Shown: positions 25,670 through 39,440 of the stretch, in pieces | How the letters are laid out: each line of letters starts with the position of its first letter | How positions within the stretch are numbered: position 1 is the first letter of the stretch | Source: Anisus vortex | Taxonomy: Eukaryota > Mollusca > Gastropoda > Planorbidae | Assembly: GCA_949126835.1 (NCBI GenBank) | Contig: CASBPS010000173.1 | Location: 223,894 to 287,893, forward strand | Direction of reading: 5' to 3' | Length of the DNA: 64,000 nt | Translations under genes and position numbers: made by a program | The notes under the pieces: generated by a model | Database searches by the model: none | What the model was told of the DNA's origin: nothing | What the model saw: the letters and a program-made list of their open reading frames with translations, nothing else

Positions 25670-28600
25670 AGCAGTTTTGTGGTTTTAGCTTCTCCACAAA
25701 ACGTACAACGACTCGAATAGCAGATTTCTGGTTTTGGCTTCACTTTTGGCCGTAAAACAGCAGATTTGTGGTTGTGGCTTTGTTTCTGGCCGTACAAAAG
25801 CAGATTTGTGGTTTTGGCTTCTCCACAAACCGCACAACGACTTGACTAGCAGATTTGTGGTAATTGCGCTTCTGTTCTGGCCGTACGACGACTTGAATAG
25901 CAGATTTCTGGTTTTGGCTTCTCTTTTCGCCGTAATACAGCAGATTTGTGGTTTTGGCTTTTCCACAAAACGTACAACGACTTGAATAGCAGATTTCTTG
26001 TTTTGGCTCCTTTTCTGGCCGTAAAACAGCAGATTTGTGGTTTTGGCTTCTCTAGTGGCCGTACAAAATCAGATTTGTGGTTTTGGCTTCTCTTTTGGCC
26101 GTAAAACAGAAGTTTTGTGGTTTTAGCTTTTCCACAAACCGTACAACGACTTGAAAAGCAGATTTGTGGTTTTGGCTTTTTTACAAAACGTACAACGACT
26201 TGAATAGCAGATTTCTGGTTTTGGCTTTACTTTTGGCCGTAAAACAGCAGATTTGTGGTTTTGGCTTCTCTAGTGGCCTTACAAATGCAGATTTGTGGTT
26301 TTGGCTTCTCTTTTGGCCGTAAAACAGCAGTTTTGTGGTTTTAGCTTCTCCACAAACCGTACATAGACTTGAAAAGCAGATTTGTGGTTTTGGCTTCTCC
26401 ACAAAACGTACAACGATTTGAAAAGCAGATTTCTGGTTTGGGATTCTCTTTTCGCCGTAATACAGCAGATTTGTGGTTTTGGCTTCTCTACTGGCCGTAC
26501 AAAAGCTGATTTGTGGTTTTGGCTTCTCCACAAACCGTACAACGACTTGACTAGCAGATTTGTGGTAATTGCGCTTCTGTTCTGGCCGTACAACGACTTG
26601 AATAGCAGATTTCTGGTTTTGGCTTCTCTTTTGGCCGTAAAAAAGCAGATTTGTTGTTTTGGCTTTGTTTCTGGCCGTACAAAAGCAGATTTGTGGTTTT
26701 GGCTTCTCCACAAACCGTACAACGACTTGACTAGCAGATTTGTGGTAATTGCTCTTCTGTTCTGGCCGTACAACGACTTGAAAAGCAGATTTCTGGTTTT
26801 GGCTTCTCTTTTCGCCGTAATACAGCAGATTTGTGGTTTGGCTTTTCCACAAAACGTACAACGACTTGAATAGCAGATTTCTTGTTTTGGCTCCTTTTCT
26901 GGCCGTAAAACAGCAGATTTGTGGTTTTGGCTTCTCTAGTGGCCGTACAAATGCAGATTTGTGGTTTTGGCTTCACTTTTGGCCGTAAGACAGCAGATTT
27001 GTGGTTTTGGCTTTGTTTCTGGCCGTACAAAAGCAGATTTGTGGTTTTGGCTTCTCCACAAACCGTACAACGACTTGACTAGCAGATTTGTGGTAATTGC
27101 GCTTCCGTTCTGGCCGTACAACGACTTGAATAGCAGATTTCTGGTTTTGGCTCCTTTTCTGGCCGTAAAACAGCAGATTTGTGGTTTTGGCTTCTCTAAT
27201 GGCCGTACAAAAGCAGATTTGTGGTTTTGGCTTCTCTTTTGGCCGTAAAACAGCAGTTTTGTGGTTTTAGCTTCTCCACAAACCGTACAACGACTTGAAA
27301 AGCAGATTTGTGGTTTTGGCTTCTCCACAAAACGTACAACGACTCGAATAGCAGATTTCTGGTTTGGGATTCTCTTTTAGCCGTAAAAAAGCAGATTTGT
27401 GGTTTTGGCTTTGTTTCTGGCATTACAAAAGCAGATTTGTGGTTTTGGCTTCTCCACAAACCGTACAACGATTTGACTAGCAGATTTGTGGTAATTGCGC
27501 TTCTGTTCTGGCCGTACAACGACTTGAATAGCAGATTTCTGGTTTTGGCTTCTCTTTTCGACGTAATACAGCAGATTTGTAATTTTGGCTTTGTTTCTGG
27601 CCGTACAAAAGCAGATTTGTGGTTTTGGCTTCTTCACAAACCGTACAACGACTTGACTAGCAGATTTCTGGTAATTGCGCTTCTGTTCTGGCCGTACAAC
27701 GACTTGAATAGCAGATTTCTGGTTTTGGCTTCTCTTTTGGCCGTAAAAAAGCAGATTTGTTGTTTTGGCTTTGTTTCTGGCCGTACAAAAGCAGATTTGT
27801 GGTTTTAGCTTCTCCACAAACCGTACAACGACTTGACTAGCAGATTTGTGGTAATTGCTCTTCTGTTCTGGCCGTACAACGACTTGAAAAGCAGATTTCT
27901 GGTTTTGGCTTCTCTTTTCGCCGTAATACAGCAGATTTGTGGTTTTGGCTTTTCCACAAAACGTACAACGACTTGAATAGCAGATTTCTTGTTTTGGCTC
28001 CTTTTCTGGCCGTAAAACAGCAGATTTGTGGTTTTGGCTTCACTAGTGGCCGTACAAATGCAGATTTGTGGTTTTGGCTTCACTTTTGGCCGTAAGACAG
28101 CAGATTTGTGGTTTTGGCTTTGTTTCTGGCTGTACAAAAGCAGATTTGTGGTTTTGGCTTCTCCACAAACCGTACAACGACTTGACTAGCAGATTTGTGG
28201 TAATTGCGCTTCCGTTCTGGCCGTACAACGACTTGAATAGCAGATTTCTGGTTTTGGCTCCTTTTCTGGCCGTAAAACAGCAGATTTGTGGTTTTGGCTT
28301 CTCTAATGGCCGTACAAAAGCAGATTTGTGGTTTTGGCTTCTCTTTTGGCCGTAAAACAGCAGTTTTGTGGTTTTAGCTTCTCCACAAAACGTACAACGA
28401 CTCGAATAGCAGATTTCTGGTTTTGGCTTCACTTTTGGCCGTAAAACAGCAGATTTGTGGTTGTGGCTTTGTTTCTGGCCGTACAAAAGCAGATTTGTGG
28501 TTTTGGCTTCTCCACAAACCGCACAACGACTTGACTAGCAGATTTGTGGTAATTGCGCTTCTGTTCTGGCCGTACGACGACTTGAATAGCAGATTTCTGG

Positions 28601-30245
28601 TTTTGGCTTCTCTTTTCGCCGTAATACAGCAGATTTGTGGTTTTGGCTTTTCCACAAAACGTACAACGACTTGAATAGCAGATTTCTTGTTTTGGCTCCT
28701 TTTCTGGCCGTAAAACAGCAGATTTGTGGTTTTGGCTTCTCTAGTGGCCGTACAAAATCAGATTTGTGGTTTTGGCTTCTCTTTTGGCCGTAAAACAGAA
28801 GTTTTGTGGTTTTAGCTTTTCCACAAACCGTACAACGACTTGAAAAGCAGATTTGTGGTTTTGGCTTTTTTACAAAACGTACAACGACTTGAATAGCAGA
28901 TTTCTGGTTTTGGCTTTACTTTTGGCCGTAAAACAGCAGATTTGTGGTTTTGGCTTCTCTAGTGGCCTTACAAATGCAGATTTGTGGTTTTGGCTTCTCT
29001 TTTGGCCGTAAAACAGCAGTTTTGTGGTTTTAGCTTCTCCACAAACCGTACATAGACTTGAAAAGCAGATTTGTGGTTTTGGCTTCTCCACAAAACGTAC
29101 AACGATTTGAAAAGCAGATTTCTGGTTTGGGATTCTCTTTTCGCCGTAATACAGCAGATTTGTGGTTTTGGCTTCTCTACTGGCCGTACAAAAGCTGATT
29201 TGTGGTTTTGGCTTCTCCACAAACCGTACAACGACTTGACTAGCAGATTTGTGGTAATTGCGCTTCTGTTCTGGCCGTACAACGACTTGAATAGCAGATT
29301 TCTGGTTTTGGCTTCTCTTTTGGCCGTAAAAAAGCAGATTTGTTGTTTTGGCTTTGTTTCTGGCCGTACAAAAGCAGATTTGTGGTTTTGGCTTCTCCAC
29401 AAACCGTACAACGACTTGACTAGCAGATTTGTGGTAATTGCTCTTCTGTTCTGGCCGTACAACGACTTGAAAAGCAGATTTCTGGTTTTGGCTTCTCTTT
29501 TCGCCGTAATACAGCAGATTTGTGGTTTGGCTTTTCCACAAAACGTACAACGACTTGAATAGCAGATTTCTTGTTTTGGCTCCTTTTCTGGCCGTAAAAC
29601 AGCAGATTTGTGGTTTTGGCTTCTCTAGTGGCCGTACAAATGCAGATTTGTGGTTTTGGCTTCACTTTTGGCCGTAAGACAGCAGATTTGTGGTTTTGGC
29701 TTTGTTTCTGGCCGTACAAAAGCAGATTTGTGGTTTTGGCTTCTCCACAAACCGTACAACGACTTGACTAGCAGATTTGTGGTAATTGCGCTTCCGTTCT
29801 GGCCGTACAACGACTTGAATAGCAGATTTTTGGTTTTGGCTCCTTTTCTGGCCGTAAAACAGCAGATTTGTGGTTTTGGCTTCTCTAATGGCCGTACAAA
29901 AGCAGATTTGTGGTTTTGGCTTCTCTTTTGGCCGTAAAACAGCAGTTTTGTGGTTTTAGCTTCTCCACAAACCGTACAACGACTTGAAAAGCAGATTTGT
30001 GGTTTTGGCTTCTCCACAAAACGTACAACGACTCGAATAGCAGATTTCTGGTTTGGGATTCTCTTTTAGCCGTAAAAAAGCAGATTTGTGGTTTTGGCTT
30101 TGTTTCTGGCATTACAAAAGCAGATTTGTGGTTTTGGCTTCTCCACAAACCGTACAACGATTTGACTAGCAGATTTGTGGTAATTGCGCTTCTGTTCTGG
30201 CCGTACAACGACTTGAATAGCAGATTTCTGGTTTTGGCTTCTCTT
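25670..30245 (+). repeat. Tandem 2,689-bp repeat, about 1.7 copies
   Basis: Copy 1 runs 25670-28358 and copy 2 starts at 28359, losing similarity near 30245. Both copies share private changes: GGTTGTGGCTTTG near 25770 and 28460, a one-T deletion (GTGGTTTGGC) near 26834 and 29524, and TTTTTTACAAAACG. One visible difference is TTTTTGG for TTTCTGG near 29829. The near-identity shows a recent unequal-exchange event, or an assembly duplication. Confidence 0.85.
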
Positions 30246-30300
30246 TTCGCCGTAATACAGCAGATTTGTGGTTTTGGCTTTTCCACAAAACGTACAACGA

Positions 30301-33108
30301 CTTGAATAGCAGATTTCTTGTTTTGGCTCCTTTTCTGGCCGTAAAACAGCAGATTTGTGGTTTTGGCTTCTCTAGTGGCCGTACAAAATAAGATTTGTGG
30401 TTTTGGCTTCTCTTTTGGCCGTAAAAAAGCAGTTTTGTGGTTTTAGCTTCTCCACAAAACGTACAACGACTCGAATAGCAGATTTCTGGTTTTGGCTTCA
30501 CTTTTGGCCGTAAAACAGCAGATTTGTGGTTTTGGCTTTGTTTCTGGCCGTACAAAAGCAGATTTGTGGTTTTGGCTTCTCCACAAACCGTACAACGACT
30601 TGACTAGCAGATTTGTGGTAATTGCGCTTCTGTTCTGGCCGTACAACGACTTGAATAGCAGATTTCTGGTTTTGGCTTCTCTTTTGGCCGTAAAAAAGCA
30701 GATTTGTTGTTTTGGCTTTGTTTCTGGCCGTACAAAAGCAGATTTGTGGTTTTGGCTTCTCCACAAACCGTACAATGACTTGACTAGCAGATTTGTGGTA
30801 ATTGCTCTTCTGTTCTGGCCGTACAACGACTTGAATAGCAGATTTCTGGTTTTGGCTTCTCTTTTCGCCGTAATACAGCAGATTTGTGGTTTTGGCTTTT
30901 CCACAAAACGTACAACGACTTGAATAGCAGATTTCTTGTTTTGGCTCCTTTTCTGGCCGTAAAACAGCAGATTTGTTGTTTTGGCTTCTCTAGTGGCCGT
31001 ACAAATGCAGATTTGTGGTTTTGGCTTCACTTTTGGCCGTAAGACAGCAGATTTGTGGTTTTGGCTTTGTTTCTGGCCGTACAAAAGCAGATTTGTGGTT
31101 TTGGCTTCTCCACAAACCGTACAACGACTTGACTAGCAGATTTGTGGTAATTGCGCTTCCGTTCTGCCCGTACAACGACTTGAATAGCAGATTTCTGGTT
31201 TTGGCTTTTCTTTTTGCAGTAATACAGCAGATTTGTGGTTTTGGCTTCTCTACTGGCCGTACAAAAGCTGATTTGTGGTTTTGGCTTCTCCAGAAACCGT
31301 ACAACGACTTGAAAAGCAGATTTCTGGTTTTGGCCCCTTTTCTGGCCGTACAAAAGCAGATTTGTGGTTTTGGCTTTACCACAATCCGTACAACGACTTG
31401 AATAGCAGATTTCTGGTTTTGGCTCCTTTTCTGGCCGTAAAACAGCAGATTTGTGGTTTTGGCTTCTCTAATGGCCGTACAAAAGCAGATTTGTGGTTTT
31501 GGCTTTTCTTTTGGCCGTAAAACAGCAGTTTTGTGGTTTTAGCTTCTCCACAAACCGTACAACGACTTGAAAAGCAGATTTGTGGTTTTGGCTTCACTTT
31601 TGGCCGTAAAACAGCAGATTTGTGGTTTTGGCTTTGTTTCTGGTCGTACAAAAGCAGATTTGTGGTTTTGGCTTCTCCAGAAACCGTACAACGACTTGAC
31701 TAGCAGATTTGTGGTAATTGCGCTTCTGTTCTGGCCGTACAACGACTTGAATAGCAGATTTCATGTTTTGGCTTCTCTTTTGGCCGTAAAAAAGCAGATT
31801 TGTGGTTTTGGCTTTGTTTCTGGCCGTACAAAAGCAGATTTGTGGTTTTGGCTTCTCCAGAAACCGTACAACGACTTGAAAAGCAGATTTCTGGTTTTGG
31901 CTCCTTTTCTGGCCGTACAAAAGCAGATTTGTGGTTTTGGCTTTTCCTCAATCCGTACAACGACTTGAATAGCAGATTTCTGGTTTTGGCTCCTTTTCTG
32001 GCCGTAAAACAGCAGATTTATGGTTTTGGCTTCTCTAATGGCCGTACAAAAGCAGATTTGTGGTTTTGGCTTCTCTTTTGGCCGTAAAACAGCAGTTTTG
32101 TGGTTTTAGCTTCTCCACAAACCGTACAACGACTTGAAAAGCAGATTTGTGGTTTTGGCTTCTCCACAAAACGTACAACGACTCGAATAGCAGATTTCTG
32201 GTTTAGGATTCTCTTTTAGCCGTAAAAAAGCAGATTTGTGGTTTTGGCTTTGTTTCTGGCATTACAAAAGCAGATTTGTGGTTTTGGCTTCTCCACAAAC
32301 CGTACAACGATTTGACTAGCAGATTTGTGATAATTGCGCTTCTGTTCTGGCCGTACAACGACTTGAATAGCAGATTTCTGGTTTTGGCTTCTCTTTTCGC
32401 CGTAATACAGCAGATTTGTGATTTTGGCTTTGTTTCTGGCCGTACAAAAGCAGATTTGTGGTTTTGGCTTCTTCACAAACCGTACAACGACTTGACTAGC
32501 AGATTTCTAGTAATTGCGCTTCTGTTCTGGCCGTACAACGACTTGAATAGCAGATTTCTGGTTTTGGCTTCTCTTTTCGCCGTAATACAGCAGATTTGTG
32601 GTTTTGGCTTTTCCACAAAACGTACAACGACTTGAATAGCAGATTTCTTGTTTTGGCTCCTTTTCTGGCCGTAAAACAGCAGATTTGTGGTTTTGGCTTC
32701 TCTAGTGGCCGTACAAATGCAGATTTGTGGTTTTGGCTTCACTTTTGGCCGTAAGACAGCAGATTTGTGGTTTTGGCTTTGTTTCTGGCCGTACAAAAGC
32801 AGATTTGTGGTTTTGGCTTCTCCACAAACCGTACAACGACTTGACTAGCAGATTTGTGGTAATTGCGCTTCCGTTCTGCCCGTACAACGACTTGAATAGC
32901 AGATTTCTGGTTTTGGCTTCTCTTTTTGCAGTAATAGAGCAGATTTGTGGTTTTGGCTTCTCTACTGGCCGTACAAAAGCTGATTTGTGGTTTTGGCTTC
33001 TCCAGAAACCGTACAACGACTTGAAAAGCAGATTTCTGGTTTTGGCCCCTTTTCTGGCCGTACAAAAGCAGATTTGTGGTTTTGGCTTTACCACAATCCG
33101 TACAACGA
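30301..33108 (+). repeat. 2,808-bp tandem repeat, copy 1
   Basis: This segment is followed directly by a nearly identical copy at 33109-35916. It contains the private monomers GCCCCTTTTCTGG, TTTACCACAATCCG, TTCCTCAATCCG, TTCTGCCCGTAC and TTTCATGTTTTGG. A shorter internal repeat at offset 1,712 is also visible (31.28 and 32.99 kb). Confidence 0.88.
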
Positions 33109-35916
33109 CTTGAATAGCAGATTTCTTGTTTTGGCTCCTTTTCTGGCCGTAAAACAGCAGATTTGTGGTTTTGGCTTCTCTAGTGGCCGTACAAAATAAG
33201 ATTTGTGGTTTTGGCTTCTCTTTTGGCCGTAAAAAAGCAGTTTTGTGGTTTTAGCTTCTCCACAAAACGTACAACGACTCGAATAGCAGATTTCTGGTTT
33301 TGGCTTCACTTTTGGCCGTAAAACAGCAGATTTGTGGTTTTGGCTTTGTTTCTGGCCGTACAAAAGCAGATTTGTGGTTTTGGCTTCTCCACAAACCGTA
33401 CAACGACTTGACTAGCAGATTTGTGGTAATTGCGCTTCTGTTCTGGCCGTACAACGACTTGAATAGCAGATTTCTGGTTTTGGCTTCTCTTTTGGCCGTA
33501 AAAAAGCAGATTTGTTGTTTTGGCTTTGTTTCTGGCCGTACAAAAGCAGATTTGTGGTTTTGGCTTCTCCACAAACCGTACAATGACTTGACTAGCAGAT
33601 TTGTGGTAATTGCTCTTCTGTTCTGGCCGTACAACGACTTGAATAGCAGATTTCTGGTTTTGGCTTCTCTTTTCGCCGTAATACAGCAGATTTGTGGTTT
33701 TGGCTTTTCCACAAAACGTACAACGACTTGAATAGCAGATTTCTTGTTTTGGCTCCTTTTCTGGCCGTAAAACAGCAGATTTGTTGTTTTGGCTTCTCTA
33801 GTGGCCGTACAAATGCAGATTTGTGGTTTTGGCTTCACTTTTGGCCGTAAGACAGCAGATTTGTGGTTTTGGCTTTGTTTCTGGCCGTACAAAAGCAGAT
33901 TTGTGGTTTTGGCTTCTCCACAAACCGTACAACGACTTGACTAGCAGATTTGTGGTAATTGCGCTTCCGTTCTGCCCGTACAACGACTTGAATAGCAGAT
34001 TTCTGGTTTTGGCTTTTCTTTTTGCAGTAATACAGCAGATTTGTGGTTTTGGCTTCTCTACTGGCCGTACAAAAGCTGATTTGTGGTTTTGGCTTCTCCA
34101 GAAACCGTACAACGACTTGAAAAGCAGATTTCTGGTTTTGGCCCCTTTTCTGGCCGTACAAAAGCAGATTTGTGGTTTTGGCTTTACCACAATCCGTACA
34201 ACGACTTGAATAGCAGATTTCTGGTTTTGGCTCCTTTTCTGGCCGTAAAACAGCAGATTTGTGGTTTTGGCTTCTCTAATGGCCGTACAAAAGCAGATTT
34301 GTGGTTTTGGCTTTTCTTTTGGCCGTAAAACAGCAGTTTTGTGGTTTTAGCTTCTCCACAAACCGTACAACGACTTGAAAAGCAGATTTGTGGTTTTGGC
34401 TTCACTTTTGGCCGTAAAACAGCAGATTTGTGGTTTTGGCTTTGTTTCTGGTCGTACAAAAGCAGATTTGTGGTTTTGGCTTCTCCAGAAACCGTACAAC
34501 GACTTGACTAGCAGATTTGTGGTAATTGCGCTTCTGTTCTGGCCGTACAACGACTTGAATAGCAGATTTCATGTTTTGGCTTCTCTTTTGGCCGTAAAAA
34601 AGCAGATTTGTGGTTTTGGCTTTGTTTCTGGCCGTACAAAAGCAGATTTGTGGTTTTGGCTTCTCCAGAAACCGTACAACGACTTGAAAAGCAGATTTCT
34701 GGTTTTGGCTCCTTTTCTGGCCGTACAAAAGCAGATTTGTGGTTTTGGCTTTTCCTCAATCCGTACAACGACTTGAATAGCAGATTTCTGGTTTTGGCTC
34801 CTTTTCTGGCCGTAAAAAAGCAGATTTATGGTTTTGGCTTCTCTAATGGCCGTACAAAAGCAGATTTGTGGTTTTGGCTTCTCTTTTGGCCGTAAAACAG
34901 CAGTTTTGTGGTTTTAGCTTCTCCACAAACCGTACAACGACTTGAAAAGCAGATTTGTGGTTTTGGCTTCTCCACAAAACGTACAACGACTCGAATAGCA
35001 GATTTCTGGTTTAGGATTCTCTTTTAGCCGTAAAAAAGCAGATTTGTGGTTTTGGCTTTGTTTCTGGCATTACAAAAGCAGATTTGTGGTTTTGGCTTCT
35101 CCACAAACCGTACAACGATTTGACTAGCAGATTTGTGATAATTGCGCTTCTGTTCTGGCCGTACAACGACTTGAATAGCAGATTTCTGGTTTTGGCTTCT
35201 CTTTTCGCCGTAATACAGCAGATTTGTGATTTTGGCTTTGTTTCTGGCCGTACAAAAGCAGATTTGTGGTTTTGGCTTCTTCACAAACCGTACAACGACT
35301 TGACTAGCAGATTTCTAGTAATTGCGCTTCTGTTCTGGCCGTACAACGACTTGAATAGCAGATTTCTGGTTTTGGCTTCTCTTTTCGCCGTAATACAGCA
35401 GATTTGTGGTTTTGGCTTTTCCACAAAACGTACAACGACTTGAATAGCAGATTTCTTGTTTTGGCTCCTTTTCTGGCCGTAAAACAGCAGATTTGTGGTT
35501 TTGGCTTCTCTAGTGGCCGTACAAATGCAGATTTGTGGTTTTGGCTTCACTTTTGGCCGTAAGACAGCAGATTTGTGGTTTTGGCTTTGTTTCTGGCCGT
35601 ACAAAAGCAGATTTGTGGTTTTGGCTTCTCCACAAACCGTACAACGACTTGACTAGCAGATTTGTGGTAATTGCGCTTCCGTTCTGCCCGTACAACGACT
35701 TGAATAGCAGATTTCTGGTTTTGGCTTCTCTTTTTGCAGTAATAGAGCAGATTTGTGGTTTTGGCTTCTCTACTGGCCGTACAAAAGCTGATTTGTGGTT
35801 TTGGCTTCTCCAGAAACCGTACAACGACTTGAAAAGCAGATTTCTGGTTTTGGCCCCTTTTCTGGCCGTACAAAAGCAGATTTGTGGTTTTGGCTTTACC
35901 ACAATCCGTACAACGA
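33109..35916 (+). repeat. 2,808-bp tandem repeat, copy 2
   Basis: It matches 30301-33108 over its whole length. The only difference I found is GTAAAAAAGC near 34816 where copy 1 has GTAAAACAGC near 32008. After 35916 the sequence continues as the 34.2-kb type rather than starting a third full copy. Confidence 0.88.
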
Positions 35917-37380
35917 CTTGAATAGCAGATTTCTGGTTTTGGCTCCTTTTCTGGCCGTAAAACAGCAGATTTGTGGTTTTGGCTTCTCTAATGGCCGTAC
36001 AAAAGCAGATTTGTGGTTTTGGCTTTTCTTTTGGCCGTAAAACAGCAGTTTTGTGGTTTTAGCTTCTCCACAAACCGTACAACGACTTGAAAAGCAGATT
36101 TGTGGTTTTGGCTTCACTTTTGGCCGTAAAACAGCAGATTTGTGGTTTTGGCTTTGTTTCTGGTCGTACAAAAGCAGATTTGTGGTTTTGGCTTCTCCAC
36201 AAACCGTACAACGACTTGACTAGCAGATTTGTGGTAATTGCGCTTCTGTTCTGGCCGTACAACGACTTGAATAGCAGATTTCTGGTTTTGGCTTCTCTTT
36301 TGGCCGTAAAAAAGCAGATTTGTGGTTTTGGCTTTGTTTCTGGCCGTACAAAAGCAGATTTGTGGTTTTGGCTTCTCCAGAAACCGTACAACGACTTGAA
36401 AAGCAGATTTCTGGTTTTGGCTCCTTTTCTGGCCGTACAAAAGCAGATTTGTGATTTTGGCTTTTCCTCAATCCGTACAACGACTTGAATAGCAGATTTC
36501 TGGTTTTGGCTCCTTTTCTGGCCGTAAAACAGCAGATTTGTGGTTTTGGCTTCTCTAATGGCCGTACAAAAGCAGATTTGTGGTTTTGGCTTCTCTTTTG
36601 GCCGTAAAACAGCAGTTTTGTGGTTTTAGCTTCTCCACAAACCGTACAACGACTTGAAAAGCAGATTTGTGGTTTTGGCTTCTCCACAAAACGTACAACG
36701 ACTGGACTAGCAGATTTGTGGTAATTGCGCTTCCGTTCTGGCCGTACAACGACTTGAATAGCAGATTTCTGGTTTGGGATTCTCTTTTAGCCGTAAAAAA
36801 GCAGATTTGTGGTTTTGGCTTTGTTTCTGGCATTACAAAAGCAGATTTGTGGTTTTGGCTTCTCCACAAACCGTACAACGATTTGACTAGCAGATTTGTG
36901 GTAATTGCGCTTCTGTTCTGGCCGTACAACGACTTGAATAGCAGATTTCTGGTTTTGGCTTCTCTTTTCGCCGTAATACAGCAGATTTGTGATTTTGGCT
37001 TTGTTTCTGGCCGTACAAAAGCAGATTTGTGGTTTTGGCTTCTTCACAAACCGTACAACGACTTGACTAGCAGATTTCTAGTAATTGCGCTTCTGTTCTG
37101 GCCGTACAACGACTTGAATAGCAGATTTCTGGTTTTGGCTTCTCTTTTCGCCGTAATACAGCAGATTTGTGGTTTTGGCTTTTCCACAAAACGTACAACG
37201 ACTTGAATAGCAGATTTCTTGTTTTGGCTCCTTTTCTGGCCGTAAAACAGCAGATTTGTGGTTTTGGCTTTTCTAGTGACCGTACAAAATAAGATTTGTG
37301 GTTTTGGCTTCTCTTTTGGCCGTAAAAAAGCAGTTTTGTGGTTTTAGCTTCTCCACAAACCGTACAACGACTTGAAAAGC
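35917..37380 (+). repeat. Satellite zone joining 2,808-bp repeat to 6-9 kb-like segment
   Basis: The first part continues the 2,808-bp type. From 36660 it carries a block that is 718 bp long, that is, 667 plus one extra 51-mer inserted after the first monomer (36709-36759). From about 36.78 kb it matches 6.37 kb onward at offset 30,409. Confidence 0.8.
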
Positions 37381-37888
37381 AGATTTGTGGTTTTGGCTTC
37401 TCCACAAAACGTACAACGACTTGAATAGCAGATTTCTGGTTTGGGATTCTCTTTTAGCCGTAAAAAAGCAGATTTGTGGTTTTGGCTTTGTTTCTGGCCG
37501 TACAAAAGCAGATTTGTGGTTTTGGCTTCTCCACAAACCGTACAACGACTTGACTAGCAGATTTGTGGTAATTGCGCTTCTGTTCTGGCCGTACGACGAC
37601 TTGAATAGCAGATTTCTGGTTTTGGCTTCTCTTTTCGCCCTAATACAGTAGATTTGTGGTTTTGGCTTTTCCACAAAACGTACAACGACTTGAATAGCAG
37701 ATTTCTTGTTTTGGCTCCTTTTCTGGCCGTAAAACAGCAGATTTGTGGTTTTGGCTTCTCTAGTGGCCGTACAAAAGCAGATTTGTGGTTTTGGCTTCTC
37801 TTTTGGCCGTAAAACAGCAGTTTTGTGGTTTTAGTTTCTCCACAAACCGTACAACGACTTGAAAAGCAGATTTGTGGTTTTGGCTTCT

Positions 37889-38586
37889 CCACAAAACGTA
37901 CAACGATTTGAAAAGCAGATTTCTGGTTTGGGATTCTCTTTTCGCCGTAATAAAGCAGATTTGTGGTTTTGGCTTCTCTACTGGCCGTACAAAAGCTGAT
38001 TTGTGGTTTTGGCTTCTCCAGAAACCGTACAACGACTTGAAAAGCAGATTTCTGGTTTTGGCTCCTTATCTGGCCGTACAAAAGCAGATTTGTGGTTTTG
38101 GCTTTTCCACAATCCGTACAACGACTTGAATAGCAGATTTCTGGTTTTGGCTCCTTTTCTGGCCGTAAAACAGCAGATTTGTGGTTTTGGCTTTTCCACA
38201 AAACGTACAACGACTTGAATAGCAGATTTCTTGTTTTGGCTCCTTTTCTGGCCGTAAAACAGCAGATTTGTGGTTTTGGCTTTTCCACAAAACGTACAAC
38301 GATTTGAAAAGCAGATTTCTGGTTTGGGATTCTCTTTTCGCCGTAATAAAGCAGATTTGTGGTTTTGGCTTCTCTACTGGCCGTACAAAAGCTGATTTGT
38401 GGTTTTGGCTTCTCCAGAAACCGTACAACGACTTGAAAAGCAGATTTCTGGTTTTGGCTCCTTATCTGGCCGTACAAAAGCAGATTTGTGGTTTTGGCTT
38501 TTCCACAATCCGTACAACGACTTGAATAGCAGATTTCTGGTTTTGGCTCCTTTTCTGGCCGTAAAACAGCAGATTTGTGGTTTTGG
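37889..38586 (+). repeat. 396-bp local tandem duplication
   Basis: Bases 37889-38190 recur at 38285-38586, including the CTTATCTGG monomer and the AGCTGATTTG monomer start. The homologous counterpart at 8.0-8.3 kb has a single copy, so the duplication arose after the two segments separated. Confidence 0.82.
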
Positions 38587-38833
38587 CTTCTCTAATGGCC
38601 GTACAAAAGCAGATTTGTGGTTTTGGCTTCTCTTTTGGCCGTAAAACAGCAGTTTTGTGGTTTTAGCTTCTCCACAAACCGTACAACGACTTGAAAAGCA
38701 GATTTGTGGTTTTGGCTTCTCCACAAAACGTACAACAATTGAAAAGCAGATTTCTGGTTTGGGATTCTCTTTTAGCCGTAAAAAAGCAGATTTGTGGTTT
38801 TGGCTTCTTCACAAACCGTACAACGACTTGACT

Positions 38834-39440
38834 AGCAGATTTGTGGTAATGGTGCTTCTGTTCTGGTCGTACAAGGACTTGAATAGCAGATTTGTGGTTT
38901 TAGCTTCTTTTTTGGCCGTAATAAAGCAGATTTGTAGTTTTGGCTTCTCTAGTGGCCGTACAAAAGCAGATTTGTGGTTTTGACTTCTCTTTAGGTCGTA
39001 AAACAGCAGATTTCTGGTTTTGGCATCTCTACTGGCCGTAAAACAGCAGATTTGTGGTTTTGGCTTCTCTACTGGCCGCACAATTGCAGAATTGTTGATT
39101 TGGCTTTTCCACAATTCGTACAACGACTTGAATAGCAGATTTCTTGTTTTGGCTTCTTTTCTGACCGTACAACGACTTGAAAAGAAAATTTGTGGTTTTA
39201 GCTTCTCTTTTCGCCGTAATAAAGCAGATTTGTGGTTTTGGCTTCTCTAGTGGCCGTACAAAAGCAGATTTGTGGTTTTGACTTCTCTTTAGGTCGTAAA
39301 ACAGCAGATTTCTGGTTTTGGCTTTTTTTCTGGCCGTACAACGACTTGAATAGAAGATTTGTGGTTTTGGCTTCTCTTTTGGCCGTAATACATTAGATTT
39401 GTGGTTTTGGCTTCTCCACAAACCGTACAACGACTTGACT
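38834..39440 (+). repeat. Divergent marker block, copy 3 (607 bp)
   Basis: Private monomer series as in copy 1, with aattgttgat at 39090. It contains the TTGACTTCTCTTTAGGTCG monomer pair twice, before and after the aattgttgat monomer. This is shared with copy 4 and absent from copies 1, 2 and 5. Confidence 0.85.

Noticed and set aside
37554..38477. Longest open frame, about 307 codons on the minus strand, and hundreds of similar Lys/Gln- or Trp/Phe-rich open frames on both strands
   Set aside because: They are translations of satellite monomers. The 40- and 49-bp monomers shift the frame by one each time, the frames start and stop with changes of monomer order, and overlapping frames exist on both strands. 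There is no codon bias, no domain and no gene context.
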